Shown: in pieces, positions 7,461-16,575 of the stretch | How positions within the stretch are numbered: position 1 is the first letter of the stretch | Layout of the letters: each line of letters starts with the position of its first letter | Source: Thermodesulfobacteriota bacterium | Lineage (GTDB): Bacteria > Desulfobacterota > Thermodesulfobacteria > Thermodesulfobacteriales > Thermodesulfobacteriaceae | Length of the DNA: 32,484 nucleotides | Direction of reading: 5' to 3' | Assembly (NCBI GenBank): GCA_030578315.1 | Contig: JAUQQL010000022.1 | Span: forward strand, 1 to 32,484 | The notes under the pieces: model-generated | What the model saw: only the letters and a program-made list of their open reading frames with translations | The model's database searches: none | What the model was told of the DNA's origin: nothing | Translations under genes and position numbers: made by a program

Positions 7461-8765
7461 TTAATAAGGTTCTTTTAAAGAAAAAGTTATCTTTTTACTT
7501 TCTTTAACAAATAATTGAGAGTATTCAGGATTAGGTTCTCCAAAGGGATGATACCACAGTTCGGCTTCCACTATAAATTCCTGTATTTCTGGCTTACCAT
7601 CTTTAGCAGGTACAAAAATTCTGTATTCTTCTTTCTTTTCTTCTAAAGGATGAAAAGCCCAATCTACAAGGATTCCGGACTTTTCATACGGACCTCTTCC
7701 CATCCTGTCTCCTCTGCCAAGCTGTTGAGGAACAGGCATATAAACTTTACTATCTTTAAAAATTACTTTACCATCAAGAGTTTTAACGGTCACATCCAGG
7801 ACCATCCTGTTAGGAGTAGGTCAACCATCAGGTATAGCATGACCTGTTTTATTTTTAATCTCTATTTGAGTAAAAATTAAAGGTTTAATAACTCTTCCGT
7901 CTCTCCAAAACATAGGCCTAGCATCAAAGTGAAAATCTATAGCCATTTTTTGCATAATCGGATTTTTATAAGCTTGTAAGTTATGTCCTAATTTACTTTC
8001 TCTCATGTGACAGTCTTGACAAGTTTTAGCTCCACCCTTAGCAGCATAAGCCCAAAGATAATAGCCATAAAGTGTAGCACATTGGGATGGTTCATCTAAC
8101 TCAAAATTAGGACCAAGCCCGTGACACTGACCACAGAAAATAGATTCTTTCATCGTTGCCACTTCTTTCATCTTAGGAAACTTGTCAAAAGGATGAGACC
8201 CAGTTTTTGAGCCATATACTGTATCTTTTTGAGGATACCCGTCAACCCACTTATGAATAATAGCATTTCTTTGATGGCAAATCAAACAATTTATATTAAG
8301 AGTTTTGAGTTTCTCTGCTGCTTGTTGTGAAATTTCTTCATCTCCTTCCATAAAATCAATCACTAATTTCATTATTTCTTGAGCTACAGTATCTTCAGCC
8401 TCCTCAAGCTGAGGAAGATGGCACTTAGTACAAAACTTCAAATGCTCAACTTTTATGTCTTTTACATCCTTTACCCCGGAATAAGGAAATCCCTTAAGAC
8501 CAATTTTATAAGAAGTATAAAAAGTAGCTGCTGTCCGTCCACCTGTTCCAAAAATAGAATAAGCATGTACACTTTTTTTCCATTCTTCAGCAATATCTGC
8601 ATGACAAGTTTCACATTCACTTGAATCATACATAGCTATCAATTCATTTATAGTCTTAGCTTTTTTCAATACTTTTTTAGATGATACCTTTTGACCCGAA
8701 GCACTCCAAATTATCAAAGGAACTAACAAAAATAAAAAAAACAAAATTAAAAATTTCCAACGCAT
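7461..8765 (-). CDS. Exported pentahaem c-type cytochrome, putative selenoprotein (in-frame TGA = Sec315)
   Basis: 434 aa if TGA at 7821-7823 is read as selenocysteine. Start: ATG 8765, five bases after AGGAGGT; the GTG at 8771 lies within that ribosome site and is rejected. Residues 1 to about 24 are a signal peptide (RWK then a long hydrophobic run). Five CxxCH haem sites stand at 51-55, 112-116, 160-164, 211-215 and 249-253. The first context (CETCHADIAEEWKKSVHA) resembles the cytochrome c554 superfamily. A haem-free C-terminal beta-rich region begins near 290 and contains TGHAIPDG, then the TGA, then PTPNRMVLDVTV. The frame continues unchanged for 120 codons. The internal ATG (7805) has no ribosome site. 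Likely a periplasmic or surface electron carrier or reductase; partner unknown. Alternatives are a nonsense mutation or a read error. I am confident it is one gene and fairly confident about Sec. I recall Geobacter multihaem Ext cytochromes having similar UGA problems but cannot verify it here. Confidence 0.8.
7797..7809 (-). promoter_or_regulatory. Putative bacterial SECIS hairpin downstream of in-frame UGA
   Basis: On the mRNA, CAGGA-UGG-UCCUG begins 11 nt after the UGA. It is a five-bp stem with a G-containing triloop starting 17 nt after the UGA. In E. coli fdhF the minimal SelB-binding hairpin also starts 11 nt after the UGA and carries GGU in its loop. Outer pairing of GGU before the UGA with ACC near 7786-7788 is possible. 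A competing 4-bp hairpin (UCCU/AGGA) exists, so the fold should be computed. Confidence 0.55.
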
Positions 8766-8798
8766 ATACACCTCCTATCTTAGGAATTAGATAAGTTT

Positions 8799-8827
8799 TA
8801 TATACCTTAAAAAGCCTTGTAAGTCAA
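8799..8827 (-). promoter_or_regulatory. Strong sigma70-type promoter for the cytochrome gene
   Basis: On the minus strand TTGACT (8822-8827) and TATATA (8799-8804) are separated by exactly 17 nt. Initiation near 8792 would give a leader of about 27 nt that includes AGGAGGT. The cytochrome gene is therefore probably transcribed on its own, independently of lon upstream. Confidence 0.75.
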
Positions 8828-8853
8828 ATAAAGATTTTAAATTAAATTTATTG

Positions 8854-8869
8854 ATTTTATTAATAAAAT
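8854..8869. repeat. 16-bp AT palindrome, copy 2 (upstream of cytochrome promoter)
   Basis: ATTTTATTAATAAAAT, identical to 7439-7454. It lies 26 bp upstream of the -35 of the cytochrome promoter and 34 bp past the lon stop. The position suits an activator or repressor site, but it could also be part of the lon mRNA 3' end. Confidence 0.5.
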
Positions 8870-8903
8870 AATAAAAGAAGTTATTTAAAAATTTAATTAA
8901 AAG

Positions 8904-11324
8904 TTAATGCTCTAAAGTTTTAAATTTTTCATTGATTTTGTTTTCTAGGTCTATTAATTGCCACACATCTAAAACAGGAGCTTCTTTAAATAAAGAGTTC
9001 GGGTCTTCTAACAGTAAGGCGATCTTAAGAACTTCATCCATATTTTCTACTAAAACTATTTCTAAACTTCTTAAAATCTTAGGATTTATCTCTTTCAAAT
9101 CTTTTTCGTTTTCTTTAGGAATAATTACAGTTTGAATACCTCCTCTTATAGCAGCCAATAACTTTTCTTTTAATCCTCCTATGGGAAGTACTCTCCCTCT
9201 AAGGGTTATTTCTCCTGTCATAGCTACAGTGTTTTTTACAGGAATTTTAAGTAAAGCAGAAATTATGGCAGTTGCAATAGTGATACCTGCGCTCGGTCCA
9301 TCTTTAGGAATAGCTCCTTCAGGCACATGTACATGAATGTCTACCTTTCTATAAAAGTCCAACGGTAGTCCTAACTGTAAAGCTCTAGACCTTACATAAC
9401 TCATAGCTGCCTGGACAGATTCTTGCATAACCTCTCCAAGTTTGCCAGTAATTTGAAGATTTCCTTTACCCGGCATAATAACTGCTTCAATTTGAAGAAG
9501 TGCTCCACCAGTTTCGGTCCAAGCAAGCCCTGTAGCAATTCCTACTTGTGGTTTTTCTTCAGCAACCCCATATCTGTATCTTGGAACACCCAACAAAGAT
9601 TCCAATTTAGAAATGGTAATTTTAAAAGGTTTAAATCTTTCTACATCTTTAGCAACTTCTTTAGCAATTTTTCTACAAATAGTAGCTATTTCTCTTTCTA
9701 AATTTCTTACACCAGCTTCTTTAGTGTATCTTCTAATAATTTCTAAAATTAATTTATCATTAAGAGGGACCCACTCTGGTTTAAGTCCGTGAGCTTCAAG
9801 CTGTCTGGGAAGTAAGTAATGTTTAGCAATTTCTAACTTTTCTTCCTCAGTATAACCGGGTAGCTCAATAATTTCCATTCTATCAAGAAGAGCAGGAGGT
9901 ATAGTGTATAAAGTATTAGCTGTAGTAATAAAAAGAACTTGTGATAAATCGTATCCTACTTCTAAGTAATGATCTTGAAAAGAATGATTTTGTTCTGGGT
10001 CTAAGACTTCTAATAAGGCAGCAGCCGGATCTCCTCTAAAGTCCATACCTATCTTATCTACCTCATCTAAACAGAATACAGGGTTAATAGTACCTGCTCT
10101 TCTCATTCCCTGTATAATTTTACCTGGAAGAGCTCCTACATAAGTTCTTCTATGACCTCTTATTTCAGCTTCATCTCTTACTCCACCTAAAGAAATCCTA
10201 ACAAATCTTCTCCCAATAGCCTCTGCAATAGACTTAGCTAAAGAAGTTTTTCCTACTCCTGGAGGACCGACAAAACAAAGAATTGGTCCTTTATTTTTCT
10301 TAGTCATTTTCTGAACTGCTAAATGTTCTATAATTCTTTGCTTAGGCTTTTCAAGTCCATAATGTTTTTCATTAAGTAACTTTTCTACCTTAGCTATATC
10401 TATATTGTCTGTAGTTTTTTCATACCAAGGAAGACTAAGTAACCAATCAATGTAGTTTCTAACAACGGTTGCCTCTGCAGACATTGGTGACATAAGAGAT
10501 AATTTTTTAAATTCTCTCCGAACAATTGCTGCTACTTCCTTAGGCATTTTTTTCTTCTTTATTCTCTTTTCCAACTCTGCTAAATCACTTCTTCCATCTT
10601 CTCTTTCACCTAATTCCTTTTGAATAGCTTTCATCTGTTCGTGAAGATAATAATCTCTCTGGGTTTTTTCCATTTGCTTTTTAACTCTTTCTCGAATCCT
10701 AGCTTCAGCTTTAATAATTTCAATTTCTCCTCTCAAAAAATTCAATAAAAACTCCAAACGCTTTTTAGCACTTGTAGTTTCAAGAAGTTTTTGCTTTTGT
10801 TCTAACTTCAAATTTAGTATAGCTGCTACTCGATCAGAAAACTCTGCAGGATCCTCAATCTCTAAAAGATTTTGAACCACCTCTGGATTAACTTTTTTAT
10901 TATACTGGATATACTCTTCCAAAGATTCCTTACATAATTTCAATAAAGCTTTAGTCTCTACATCTGCTTCTACAACTTCTGTTTTAACTTCTACTTCCAC
11001 TAAAAAATATTCAGGATTATTAAAATATCTAACCATTTTAGCTCTACTTACTCCCTCTACTAGAACTTTCAGAGTTCCATCAGGTAGTCTTAAAAGTTGA
11101 ATAATCTTGCAAATAGTTCCTACTTTATATACATCTTCCTCAGACGGATTATCTATTTTAGCATCTTTTTGAGCAGAAAGAAAAATAAATTTATCTCCAG
11201 AATATGCCTTTTCAACAGAAAAAATACTTTTACTTCTGCCAATAAAAAGAGGAACAGCTGTATTGGGAAAAACTACAATCTCTCTTAAAGGCAAAAGAGG
11301 TAAAATTTTAAGTTCTTCTGTCAT
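8904..11324 (-). CDS. lon: ATP-dependent protease La (Lon)
   Basis: 806 aa, full length. The N-terminal substrate-binding domain (about 8-205) is followed by a coiled-coil stretch (about 200-275). The AAA+ module has Walker A GPPGVGKT at 353-360 and Walker B (VFCLDEVDK). The C-terminal serine protease domain has the Ser-Lys dyad: S678 in DGPSAG and K719 in GGLKEK, matching E. coli S679/K722. Lon degrades unfolded and selected regulatory proteins in the cytoplasm. The gene starts 7 bp after the clpX stop, and its ribosome site (GAGGGA) lies inside the last clpX codons, so translation is probably coupled. No terminator hairpin with a T run is evident after the stop. Confidence 0.98.
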   Translation of the reverse strand: MTEELKILPLLPLREIVVFPNTAVPLFIGRSKSIFSVEKAYSGDKFIFLSAQKDAKIDNPSEEDVYKVGTICKIIQLLRLPDGTLKVLVEGVSRAKMVRYFNNPEYFLVEVEVKTEVVEADVETKALLKLCKESLEEYIQYNKKVNPEVVQNLLEIEDPAEFSDRVAAILNLKLEQKQKLLETTSAKKRLEFLLNFLRGEIEIIKAEARIRERVKKQMEKTQRDYYLHEQMKAIQKELGEREDGRSDLAELEKRIKKKKMPKEVAAIVRREFKKLSLMSPMSAEATVVRNYIDWLLSLPWYEKTTDNIDIAKVEKLLNEKHYGLEKPKQRIIEHLAVQKMTKKNKGPILCFVGPPGVGKTSLAKSIAEAIGRRFVRISLGGVRDEAEIRGHRRTYVGALPGKIIQGMRRAGTINPVFCLDEVDKIGMDFRGDPAAALLEVLDPEQNHSFQDHYLEVGYDLSQVLFITTANTLYTIPPALLDRMEIIELPGYTEEEKLEIAKHYLLPRQLEAHGLKPEWVPLNDKLILEIIRRYTKEAGVRNLEREIATICRKIAKEVAKDVERFKPFKITISKLESLLGVPRYRYGVAEEKPQVGIATGLAWTETGGALLQIEAVIMPGKGNLQITGKLGEVMQESVQAAMSYVRSRALQLGLPLDFYRKVDIHVHVPEGAIPKDGPSAGITIATAIISALLKIPVKNTVAMTGEITLRGRVLPIGGLKEKLLAAIRGGIQTVIIPKENEKDLKEINPKILRSLEIVLVENMDEVLKIALLLEDPNSLFKEAPVLDVWQLIDLENKINEKFKTLEH

Positions 11325-11331
11325 GATTTGT

Positions 11332-12591
11332 TTATCCCTCCCGCGCTTTTTTATTATTAAAAATTAAGATTGGTCTCTCTTTTTTCAAGACAACTTCTTC
11401 AGTTACTATACATTCCCTTACATCCTTTAAAGAGGGAATTTCATACATTACTTCTATCATAACCTCTTCTATAATAGACCTCAAAGCACGGGCTCCTGTT
11501 TTTCTTCTATTAGCTTCTTCTGCTATAGCTCTCAATGCCCCTTCAGTAAATTTAAGTTCTATTCCCTCTATCTCAAATAATTTTTGATATTGTTTAACTA
11601 TAGAATTCTTAGGTTCAACTAAAATCCTAACCAAATCCTCTACAGTGAGCTCATCTAAAGTTGCTACTACAGGAAGCCTTCCCACAAACTCGGGAATTAA
11701 TCCATATTTAATTAAATCTTCTGGTTGAACTTTGGAAAGAATCTCTCCCATGGTTAAGTCTTTTACACTTTTAACTTCTGCTCCGAAACCTATAGATCCT
11801 TTTCCTAATCTTCTTTTTATTATTTCCTCTAGTCCAACAAAGGCTCCCCCGCAAATAAATAAAATATTGGTAGTGTCCATACGAATATATTCTTGTTGAG
11901 GATGCTTTCTTCCTCCTTTGGGAGGAATATTAGCTATAGTTCCTTCTAAAATTTTTAATAGTGCCTGTTGAACCCCTTCTCCTGAAACATCTCGAGTAAT
12001 GGAAGGACTTTCACTTTTTCTTGCAATTTTGTCTATTTCATCAATATAAACTATACCTTTTTGAGCTAGTTCTAGGTCAAAGTTAGCAGCTTGTAAGAGA
12101 TATAAAAGAATATTTTCCACATCTTCTCCTACATAACCTGCCTCAGTTAAAGGGGTAGCATCTGCGATAGTAAAAGGAACTCTCAAAAACTTAGCTAAAG
12201 TTTGTGCTAAAAGGGTTTTCCCGCTTCCCGTAGGTCCAATAAGAAGAATGTTAGTTTTTTGAATTTCTACATCCTTAAACTTGCTTTTTTTTAATTTCTC
12301 GTATTCTATTCTTTTATAATGATTATATACGGCTACAGAAAGAATTTTTTTAGCTTTCTCTTGCCCTATTACATATTGATCTAAGTAAGCTTTAATTTCT
12401 GCTGGTTTAGGAATTTCAGAAAACTCTTCTTCAGAAAGATTAAGTCTCCCATATTCCTCTTCTAGTATTTCGTTACACAGCTCTACACATTCATTACAAA
12501 TGTAAGCAGAAGACCCTGCAATAAGTTTTTTTACTTCACTTTGAGTTCTTCCACAAAAAGAACACCGTGGTTCATCGTTTCTTTTCTTCAT
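11332..12591 (-). CDS. clpX: ATP-dependent Clp protease ATP-binding subunit ClpX
   Basis: 419 aa from ATG 12591, which shares one base with the clpP TGA (TGATG). A GTG at 12594 is also in frame but sits closer to the AGGGTGG ribosome site. The N-terminal zinc-binding domain has Cys10, 13, 32 and 35. The AAA+ core has Walker A GPTGSGKT at 119-126, Walker B with IDEIDKIA, and sensor regions. The pore-loop GYVGED motif is present ([11 protein letters not shown]). ClpX unfolds substrates and feeds them into the ClpP barrel encoded just upstream. Confidence 0.98.
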   Translation of the reverse strand: MKKRNDEPRCSFCGRTQSEVKKLIAGSSAYICNECVELCNEILEEEYGRLNLSEEEFSEIPKPAEIKAYLDQYVIGQEKAKKILSVAVYNHYKRIEYEKLKKSKFKDVEIQKTNILLIGPTGSGKTLLAQTLAKFLRVPFTIADATPLTEAGYVGEDVENILLYLLQAANFDLELAQKGIVYIDEIDKIARKSESPSITRDVSGEGVQQALLKILEGTIANIPPKGGRKHPQQEYIRMDTTNILFICGGAFVGLEEIIKRRLGKGSIGFGAEVKSVKDLTMGEILSKVQPEDLIKYGLIPEFVGRLPVVATLDELTVEDLVRILVEPKNSIVKQYQKLFEIEGIELKFTEGALRAIAEEANRRKTGARALRSIIEEVMIEVMYEIPSLKDVRECIVTEEVVLKKERPILIFNNKKAREG

Positions 12592-13187
12592 CACTTACCA
12601 CCCTCTCTTTTGATTAAAATTTTATCTATTAATCCGTATTCTTGAGCTTCTTTAGCAGACATATAAAAATCCCTCTCTGTATCCTGTCTAATTTTTTCCT
12701 TAGGTTGACCCGTGTGTTTAGCCAAAATCTCGTTTAGAACCTCTCTCAGTCTTAAAATCTCCTTAGCTTGTATTTCTACTTCAGTAGCCTGTCCCTGAAA
12801 GGCTCCTATAGGTTGATGAAGCATTATTCTTGAATTTGCAAGAGCATATCTTTTACCAGGAGTCCCTGCAGCAAGAAGTACCGCAGCCATACTCGCTGCC
12901 TGCCCTACACATATAGTACAAATGTCCGGTTTAATATACTGCATAGTATCATAAATAGCTAAACCAGCTGTTACCAATCCTCCAGGAGAATTAATATAAA
13001 GCATTATGTCCTTGTCAGGGTCTTCAGCCTCTAAAAAAAGAAGTTGAGCTATAACTAAATTAGCTACATACTCGTCTATGGTCGTTCCTAAAAATATAAT
13101 TCTTTCTTTTAAAAGCCGTGAATAAATATCAAAAGCTCTTTCTCCTCGCCCTGTTTGTTCTATTACTATAGGTACATAATAGCCCAC
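12591..13187 (-). CDS. clpP: ATP-dependent Clp protease proteolytic subunit ClpP
   Basis: 198 aa with a GTG start at 13187. This start gives the family N-terminus ([24 protein letters not shown]) and lies 1 bp after the tig stop. GGGGAG about seven bases upstream serves as ribosome site. The frame is open to an ATG at 13223 inside tig, but that would add 12 unconserved residues. The catalytic triad is visible: Ser99 in GQAASMAA, His124 in MLHQP and Asp173 in ERDFYMSA. It forms the double-heptamer proteolytic chamber for ClpX. Length matches the Gram-positive type (no long propeptide). Confidence 0.96.
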   Translation of the reverse strand: MGYYVPIVIEQTGRGERAFDIYSRLLKERIIFLGTTIDEYVANLVIAQLLFLEAEDPDKDIMLYINSPGGLVTAGLAIYDTMQYIKPDICTICVGQAASMAAVLLAAGTPGKRYALANSRIMLHQPIGAFQGQATEVEIQAKEILRLREVLNEILAKHTGQPKEKIRQDTERDFYMSAKEAQEYGLIDKILIKREGGK

Positions 13188-13188
13188 C

Positions 13189-14481
13189 TTAACTCTCCCC
13201 TCCTTTATAAATAGGCTTAGCATTTTCCATCAAAAAACGTAAAGTTTTTTCCGCCAACTTCTTAGGTAAGATATTAAAATAAACAATATTTCTAGCTTCA
13301 TTTAACGAAATTTTAAGCCCTTCAGAAATCATCTTTATTTCCTTTTCTATTTCTTCTTGAGGAATTTCAATTCTTTCAACCTCAGCAATTCTTTCTAAAA
13401 GAAGCTCTTCTTTTGCTTGTCTTTCCGCTACAGGCCAAAGCCTTTCCTTAAGTTTTTCTATAGGAATATTTAACTTTTCAAAACTAAATCCATCTTTCTC
13501 TAAAGTCTCTTTAACCCTATTTACTAATTGATGAAACTTCAACTCTACTAATCTATTAGGTACTTTAATTTCAACTTTTTCTAAAATCTTTCCTAAAAGT
13601 CTTTCTTTAAAAGCACTTTCTACTTTAATTTTTTTATTTTCCATTAATCTAGTTTTTATTCTGTTTCTTAAATCTTCCACACTCTCAAATCCCAAATTTA
13701 AACTTTTCAAAAATTCGTCAGTCAGTTCCTTAATTTCTCGTCTGTAAACTTCTTTAATCTCTATTTCATACCTAACTTTTTTTCCCGCAAGTAAAGGATT
13801 TAGACCATCTGAAGGATATTCAACTTCTACACTTAACCTTTCTCCCTTTTTTCTCCCCATAAGTTCTTTTTCTACTTTGTCGTTAAATTCTCCAGTACCT
13901 ATGTCTATAAATAAAGCTTCGGCTGAATGCCCAGGAATGGGATTTTCTCCTTCAAAGGCTTCAAATTTTATCACCCCTACATACCTTTCTTGAATAGGTT
14001 CCTCCTCCCCTACCTCTTTAAGTTCTGAAAAAGAATAAACAAATTCTTTTAAAAGTTTTTCTACTTCTTCATCTCTTACTTCCTCACTTTCTTTTTCTAC
14101 TTCTATTCCTAAGTAATCCTCTCTTTTAAGCTCAATAACGGGTCTTATCTCCACCAAAACCGAATAATTAAAAGATTCACCTTCCTTAAGTTCTCCATAC
14201 TCTTCAAGCTTAGGAGTTAAAAGTGGCTCAAGTTGAATATCTTTAATAACTTTAGGTAAAGTTCTTTCAATAATTCTCTCTATACTTCTCTCTTCAATTT
14301 CCTCTTTAAAAAGCTTCTTAATCAAATACACAGGAGCTTTACCTTCTCTAAAACCTTTTATTTTGGTTCTTTTTTTAAAGTCCTTAGTAACTTCTTCTAA
14401 AACCTTGTGTACCTCCTCATAAGGAACCTCAATTTTTAATAACTTTTCAACTTCGCTAAGGTCTTGAACCTCTACCCTCAT
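13189..14481 (-). CDS. tig: Trigger factor (ribosome-associated chaperone)
   Basis: 430 aa, full three-domain length. The N-terminal ribosome-binding domain carries the signature GFREGKAP (about residues 43-50), which contacts L23 (rplW) at the tunnel exit. A peptidyl-prolyl isomerase domain occupies about 150-245 ([11 protein letters not shown] to [10 protein letters not shown]). The rest is the alpha-helical substrate cradle. AGGGAG lies eight bases upstream of the ATG. The 60-bp gap after the preceding gene shows no good promoter. The tig-clpP-clpX-lon order is conserved widely and couples nascent-chain folding to degradation. Confidence 0.97.
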   Translation of the reverse strand: MRVEVQDLSEVEKLLKIEVPYEEVHKVLEEVTKDFKKRTKIKGFREGKAPVYLIKKLFKEEIEERSIERIIERTLPKVIKDIQLEPLLTPKLEEYGELKEGESFNYSVLVEIRPVIELKREDYLGIEVEKESEEVRDEEVEKLLKEFVYSFSELKEVGEEEPIQERYVGVIKFEAFEGENPIPGHSAEALFIDIGTGEFNDKVEKELMGRKKGERLSVEVEYPSDGLNPLLAGKKVRYEIEIKEVYRREIKELTDEFLKSLNLGFESVEDLRNRIKTRLMENKKIKVESAFKERLLGKILEKVEIKVPNRLVELKFHQLVNRVKETLEKDGFSFEKLNIPIEKLKERLWPVAERQAKEELLLERIAEVERIEIPQEEIEKEIKMISEGLKISLNEARNIVYFNILPKKLAEKTLRFLMENAKPIYKGGES

Positions 14482-14541
14482 TTCTTACACTCCCTTTTTC
14501 TTTTTAACCTTACCTTAAATTTTCAATTTTACAACTTAAAC

Positions 14542-15999
14542 TCAAACTTTTAAAAATTCTTTATACTTCTCTTTTATATACTTCAAAATTTCTTCCTTAG
14601 TAACTAACTTCCTTTCCATTTGAATAACTTCAACCTCTTGCAAAATTTCTTTAAAAATAGGACCCGGTTTAAAGCCTAAAGCTATCAAATCGTCTCCTGT
14701 AACCAATCTTTTTTTTACAATTTCTTTTTCAAAATCTTTTTTAAATAAAAATAATTCTCTAAAAAAAGTTTTCAAACGTTCTTCGTAATCCTTTTCTTTA
14801 TCAGGACCTTTAGAAGCTAAAGAATCAGCCATACATACTATAAACAATTCTTTAAGATAAGGAACATCCTTAATTAAATTTCTTTTAGCTCTTGTTGTGA
14901 GTCTACCTTCTTCTTTTTCATTTAATAAATGGAAAGGCCTCATGTGATTTTTAATAAGATTAGCAATTTTGTTTATAAGTGTTTTTTTTAATTTTAATAC
15001 TTCTGCCCTTCTTTTAAAAAGTTCTGCAGAAACTTTTTCGTGTCCGTAAAAAGTAATCCTATCACTTATCTTAAAAGTATAAGCTTTTCCTAAATCATGA
15101 AAAAAAGAAGCTAATTTAACAGAAATAATAAACTCTTCTTCTTCAAATTCAGAATTTTTAGAAATCTCAAGATAAGTTTCAGGACTTCTTAAAATTTCTT
15201 CTGACCACTTTAAAGTCTCTAAAAGATGTCCATAAACATCTAAATGGTGAAAAGTAGGTTGAGGAACTCCTTTACAAGGATTAAATTCAGGAAAAATTTC
15301 TTCTAAAACACCATCTTCTTCCATTAAAAGAAAAGTTTTATAAGTGCTAAAAGAAGTCAAAATATAATTAAGTTCAGTTAATATTCTTTCTGAAGCGCAA
15401 AAGTGAAGTTTTTTTCTGTGTTTTTTAAATAAGTTCCTGGTTTTTTCTTCTATTTTTCCAAAATTTTGTGCAAAGAATCTATAACCTCGTAAAATTCTTA
15501 AAGGGTCTTCAAGAAGGTTCTTTTCTCCCAGTATTCTTATTTTCTTTTCTTTTAAATCTTTTAGTCCGTTAAAAGGGTCTATTATGATAAACTTTCCCTC
15601 AAATAAACTTTTAATAGGTATAGCCATAGCATTAAAAGTAAAATCTCGAGCTCCTAAATCTTCTTCTAAACTTTTTCCTTTAAAATTAGCAAAATCAAGA
15701 AAAAAGTGACCTTTAGTAAGTCTGAAAACTCCCCACTCCCGAGCTAAGGGAACTAAGTAAAAACTTAAGTAGTGATGAGCAAAAAAAACTAGAGAACCTA
15801 CATCTTCTTTAATTATCAAATCAAGGTCGTTAATCTTTCTATTAAAAAAAAGATCTCTTACTGCACCACCTACTAAAAAAAAATCTTCTCTTTCTTTAAA
15901 CTTACGTAAAAAAGAAATTAACCTTTCTTTTTCGTAAGAAAATAGTTCAAGAAGAGTCCAAAAACGAACCCTTAAAGAAGACTCCAGCTCATAAACCAT
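14542..15999 (-). CDS. Class II tRNA nucleotidyltransferase (CCA-adding type) with C-terminal HD domain
   Basis: 485 aa from ATG 15999; a TTG at 16005 is also in frame, and neither has a clear Shine-Dalgarno sequence. The poly(A) polymerase/CCA head domain has GGAVRD (44-49), the metal-binding DLDL (58-61) and ARDFTFNAMAI. The EDPLRILRGYRF neck motif follows. A later HD phosphohydrolase-type region shows HLDVYGH and FFHDLGKA plus further histidines. It most likely repairs or adds the tRNA 3' CCA. This fits the tRNA-Asn gene at 5858, which lacks CCA. Some thermophiles split CC- and A-addition between two enzymes, and this sequence alone does not decide which version it is. It sits 36 bp after rplQ, an unusual link to the ribosomal operon. 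Confidence 0.85.
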   Translation of the reverse strand: MVYELESSLRVRFWTLLELFSYEKERLISFLRKFKEREDFFLVGGAVRDLFFNRKINDLDLIIKEDVGSLVFFAHHYLSFYLVPLAREWGVFRLTKGHFFLDFANFKGKSLEEDLGARDFTFNAMAIPIKSLFEGKFIIIDPFNGLKDLKEKKIRILGEKNLLEDPLRILRGYRFFAQNFGKIEEKTRNLFKKHRKKLHFCASERILTELNYILTSFSTYKTFLLMEEDGVLEEIFPEFNPCKGVPQPTFHHLDVYGHLLETLKWSEEILRSPETYLEISKNSEFEEEEFIISVKLASFFHDLGKAYTFKISDRITFYGHEKVSAELFKRRAEVLKLKKTLINKIANLIKNHMRPFHLLNEKEEGRLTTRAKRNLIKDVPYLKELFIVCMADSLASKGPDKEKDYEERLKTFFRELFLFKKDFEKEIVKKRLVTGDDLIALGFKPGPIFKEILQEVEVIQMERKLVTKEEILKYIKEKYKEFLKV

Positions 16000-16041
16000 G
16001 CTCAAAAAGATTCACGGTAAAGATAATTTTTTGTTAAAATT

Positions 16042-16563
16042 TTAATTCTCTTTAGAGACTTCTTGAGAAGAAACTTCAGACTTTTGTTCCTCTGTTTTCT
16101 TTTCTTCCGCTTCGCTCTTAGCTGTTAATTCCTTCTTTTTTATTTCAATAAATTCTGCTATTTTTTTAAGCCTATCTTTTTTAGATTTCGAAACTTTAAA
16201 AGAAAGCTTTTCTTCTACTAATTCTACAATAGCCATCTGAGACGCGTCTCCTTTCCGAGGACCTATTTTTATAATGCGAGTATAACCACCTGGTCTATCC
16301 AAATATTTTTCTCTTAATTCACTAAAAAGTTTTTTAACTACGCTTTTATCTCTAATAAAACCTAAAGCCCTTCGGCGAGAAGCTAAATCCCCTTTTTTAG
16401 CAAGAGTTATCATTTTATCAGCCACTCTTCTAAGTTCCTTAGCTTTAGCTAAAGTAGTAGTAATTCTCCCATGTTTAAAAAGGTCTGTAACCATATTTCT
16501 TAAAAGTGCTATTCTGTGTTCAGTAGTAGAAACTAACTTTCTACTTACCTTTCTATGTCTCAT
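16042..16563 (-). CDS. rplQ: 50S ribosomal protein L17, long form
   Basis: 173 aa, with the L17 core at residues 1 to about 115 (MRHRKVSRKL, STTEHRIALLRNMVTDL, GRITTTLAKAKELR). The remaining 55 or so residues form a Lys/Glu-rich, Ser-rich tail not found in the 127-aa E. coli protein. AAAGGAG precedes the ATG. L17 lies near the peptide tunnel exit on the 50S surface. Last gene of the alpha-type cluster, 12 bp after rpoA. Confidence 0.97.
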   Translation of the reverse strand: MRHRKVSRKLVSTTEHRIALLRNMVTDLFKHGRITTTLAKAKELRRVADKMITLAKKGDLASRRRALGFIRDKSVVKKLFSELREKYLDRPGGYTRIIKIGPRKGDASQMAIVELVEEKLSFKVSKSKKDRLKKIAEFIEIKKKELTAKSEAEEKKTEEQKSEVSSQEVSKEN

Positions 16564-16575
16564 CTTTGTTCTCCT

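Noticed and set aside
7461-7805. Separate 114-aa gene starting at the ATG at 7805
   Set aside because: There is no Shine-Dalgarno sequence before it, it is in frame with the cytochrome, and five sense codons link it to the TGA. It is better explained as the C-terminal part of the same protein.
7821-7823. TGA read as tryptophan through an altered genetic code
   Set aside because: TGA ends mutL, clpP, infA, map and cca in this window at the expected protein lengths, so it is a normal stop codon here.
7650-7880. 76-aa plus-strand frame across the TGA region
   Set aside because: It is antisense to the cytochrome, low complexity, and without a recognisable domain.
8766-8771. GTG start at 8771 for the cytochrome
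   Set aside because: The GTG is the last part of the AGGAGGTG ribosome site; the ATG at 8765 has the right spacing.
13188-13223. ATG 13223 as the clpP start
   Set aside because: It lies within tig and adds 12 unconserved residues; the GTG at 13187 has a ribosome site and gives the typical ClpP N-terminus.
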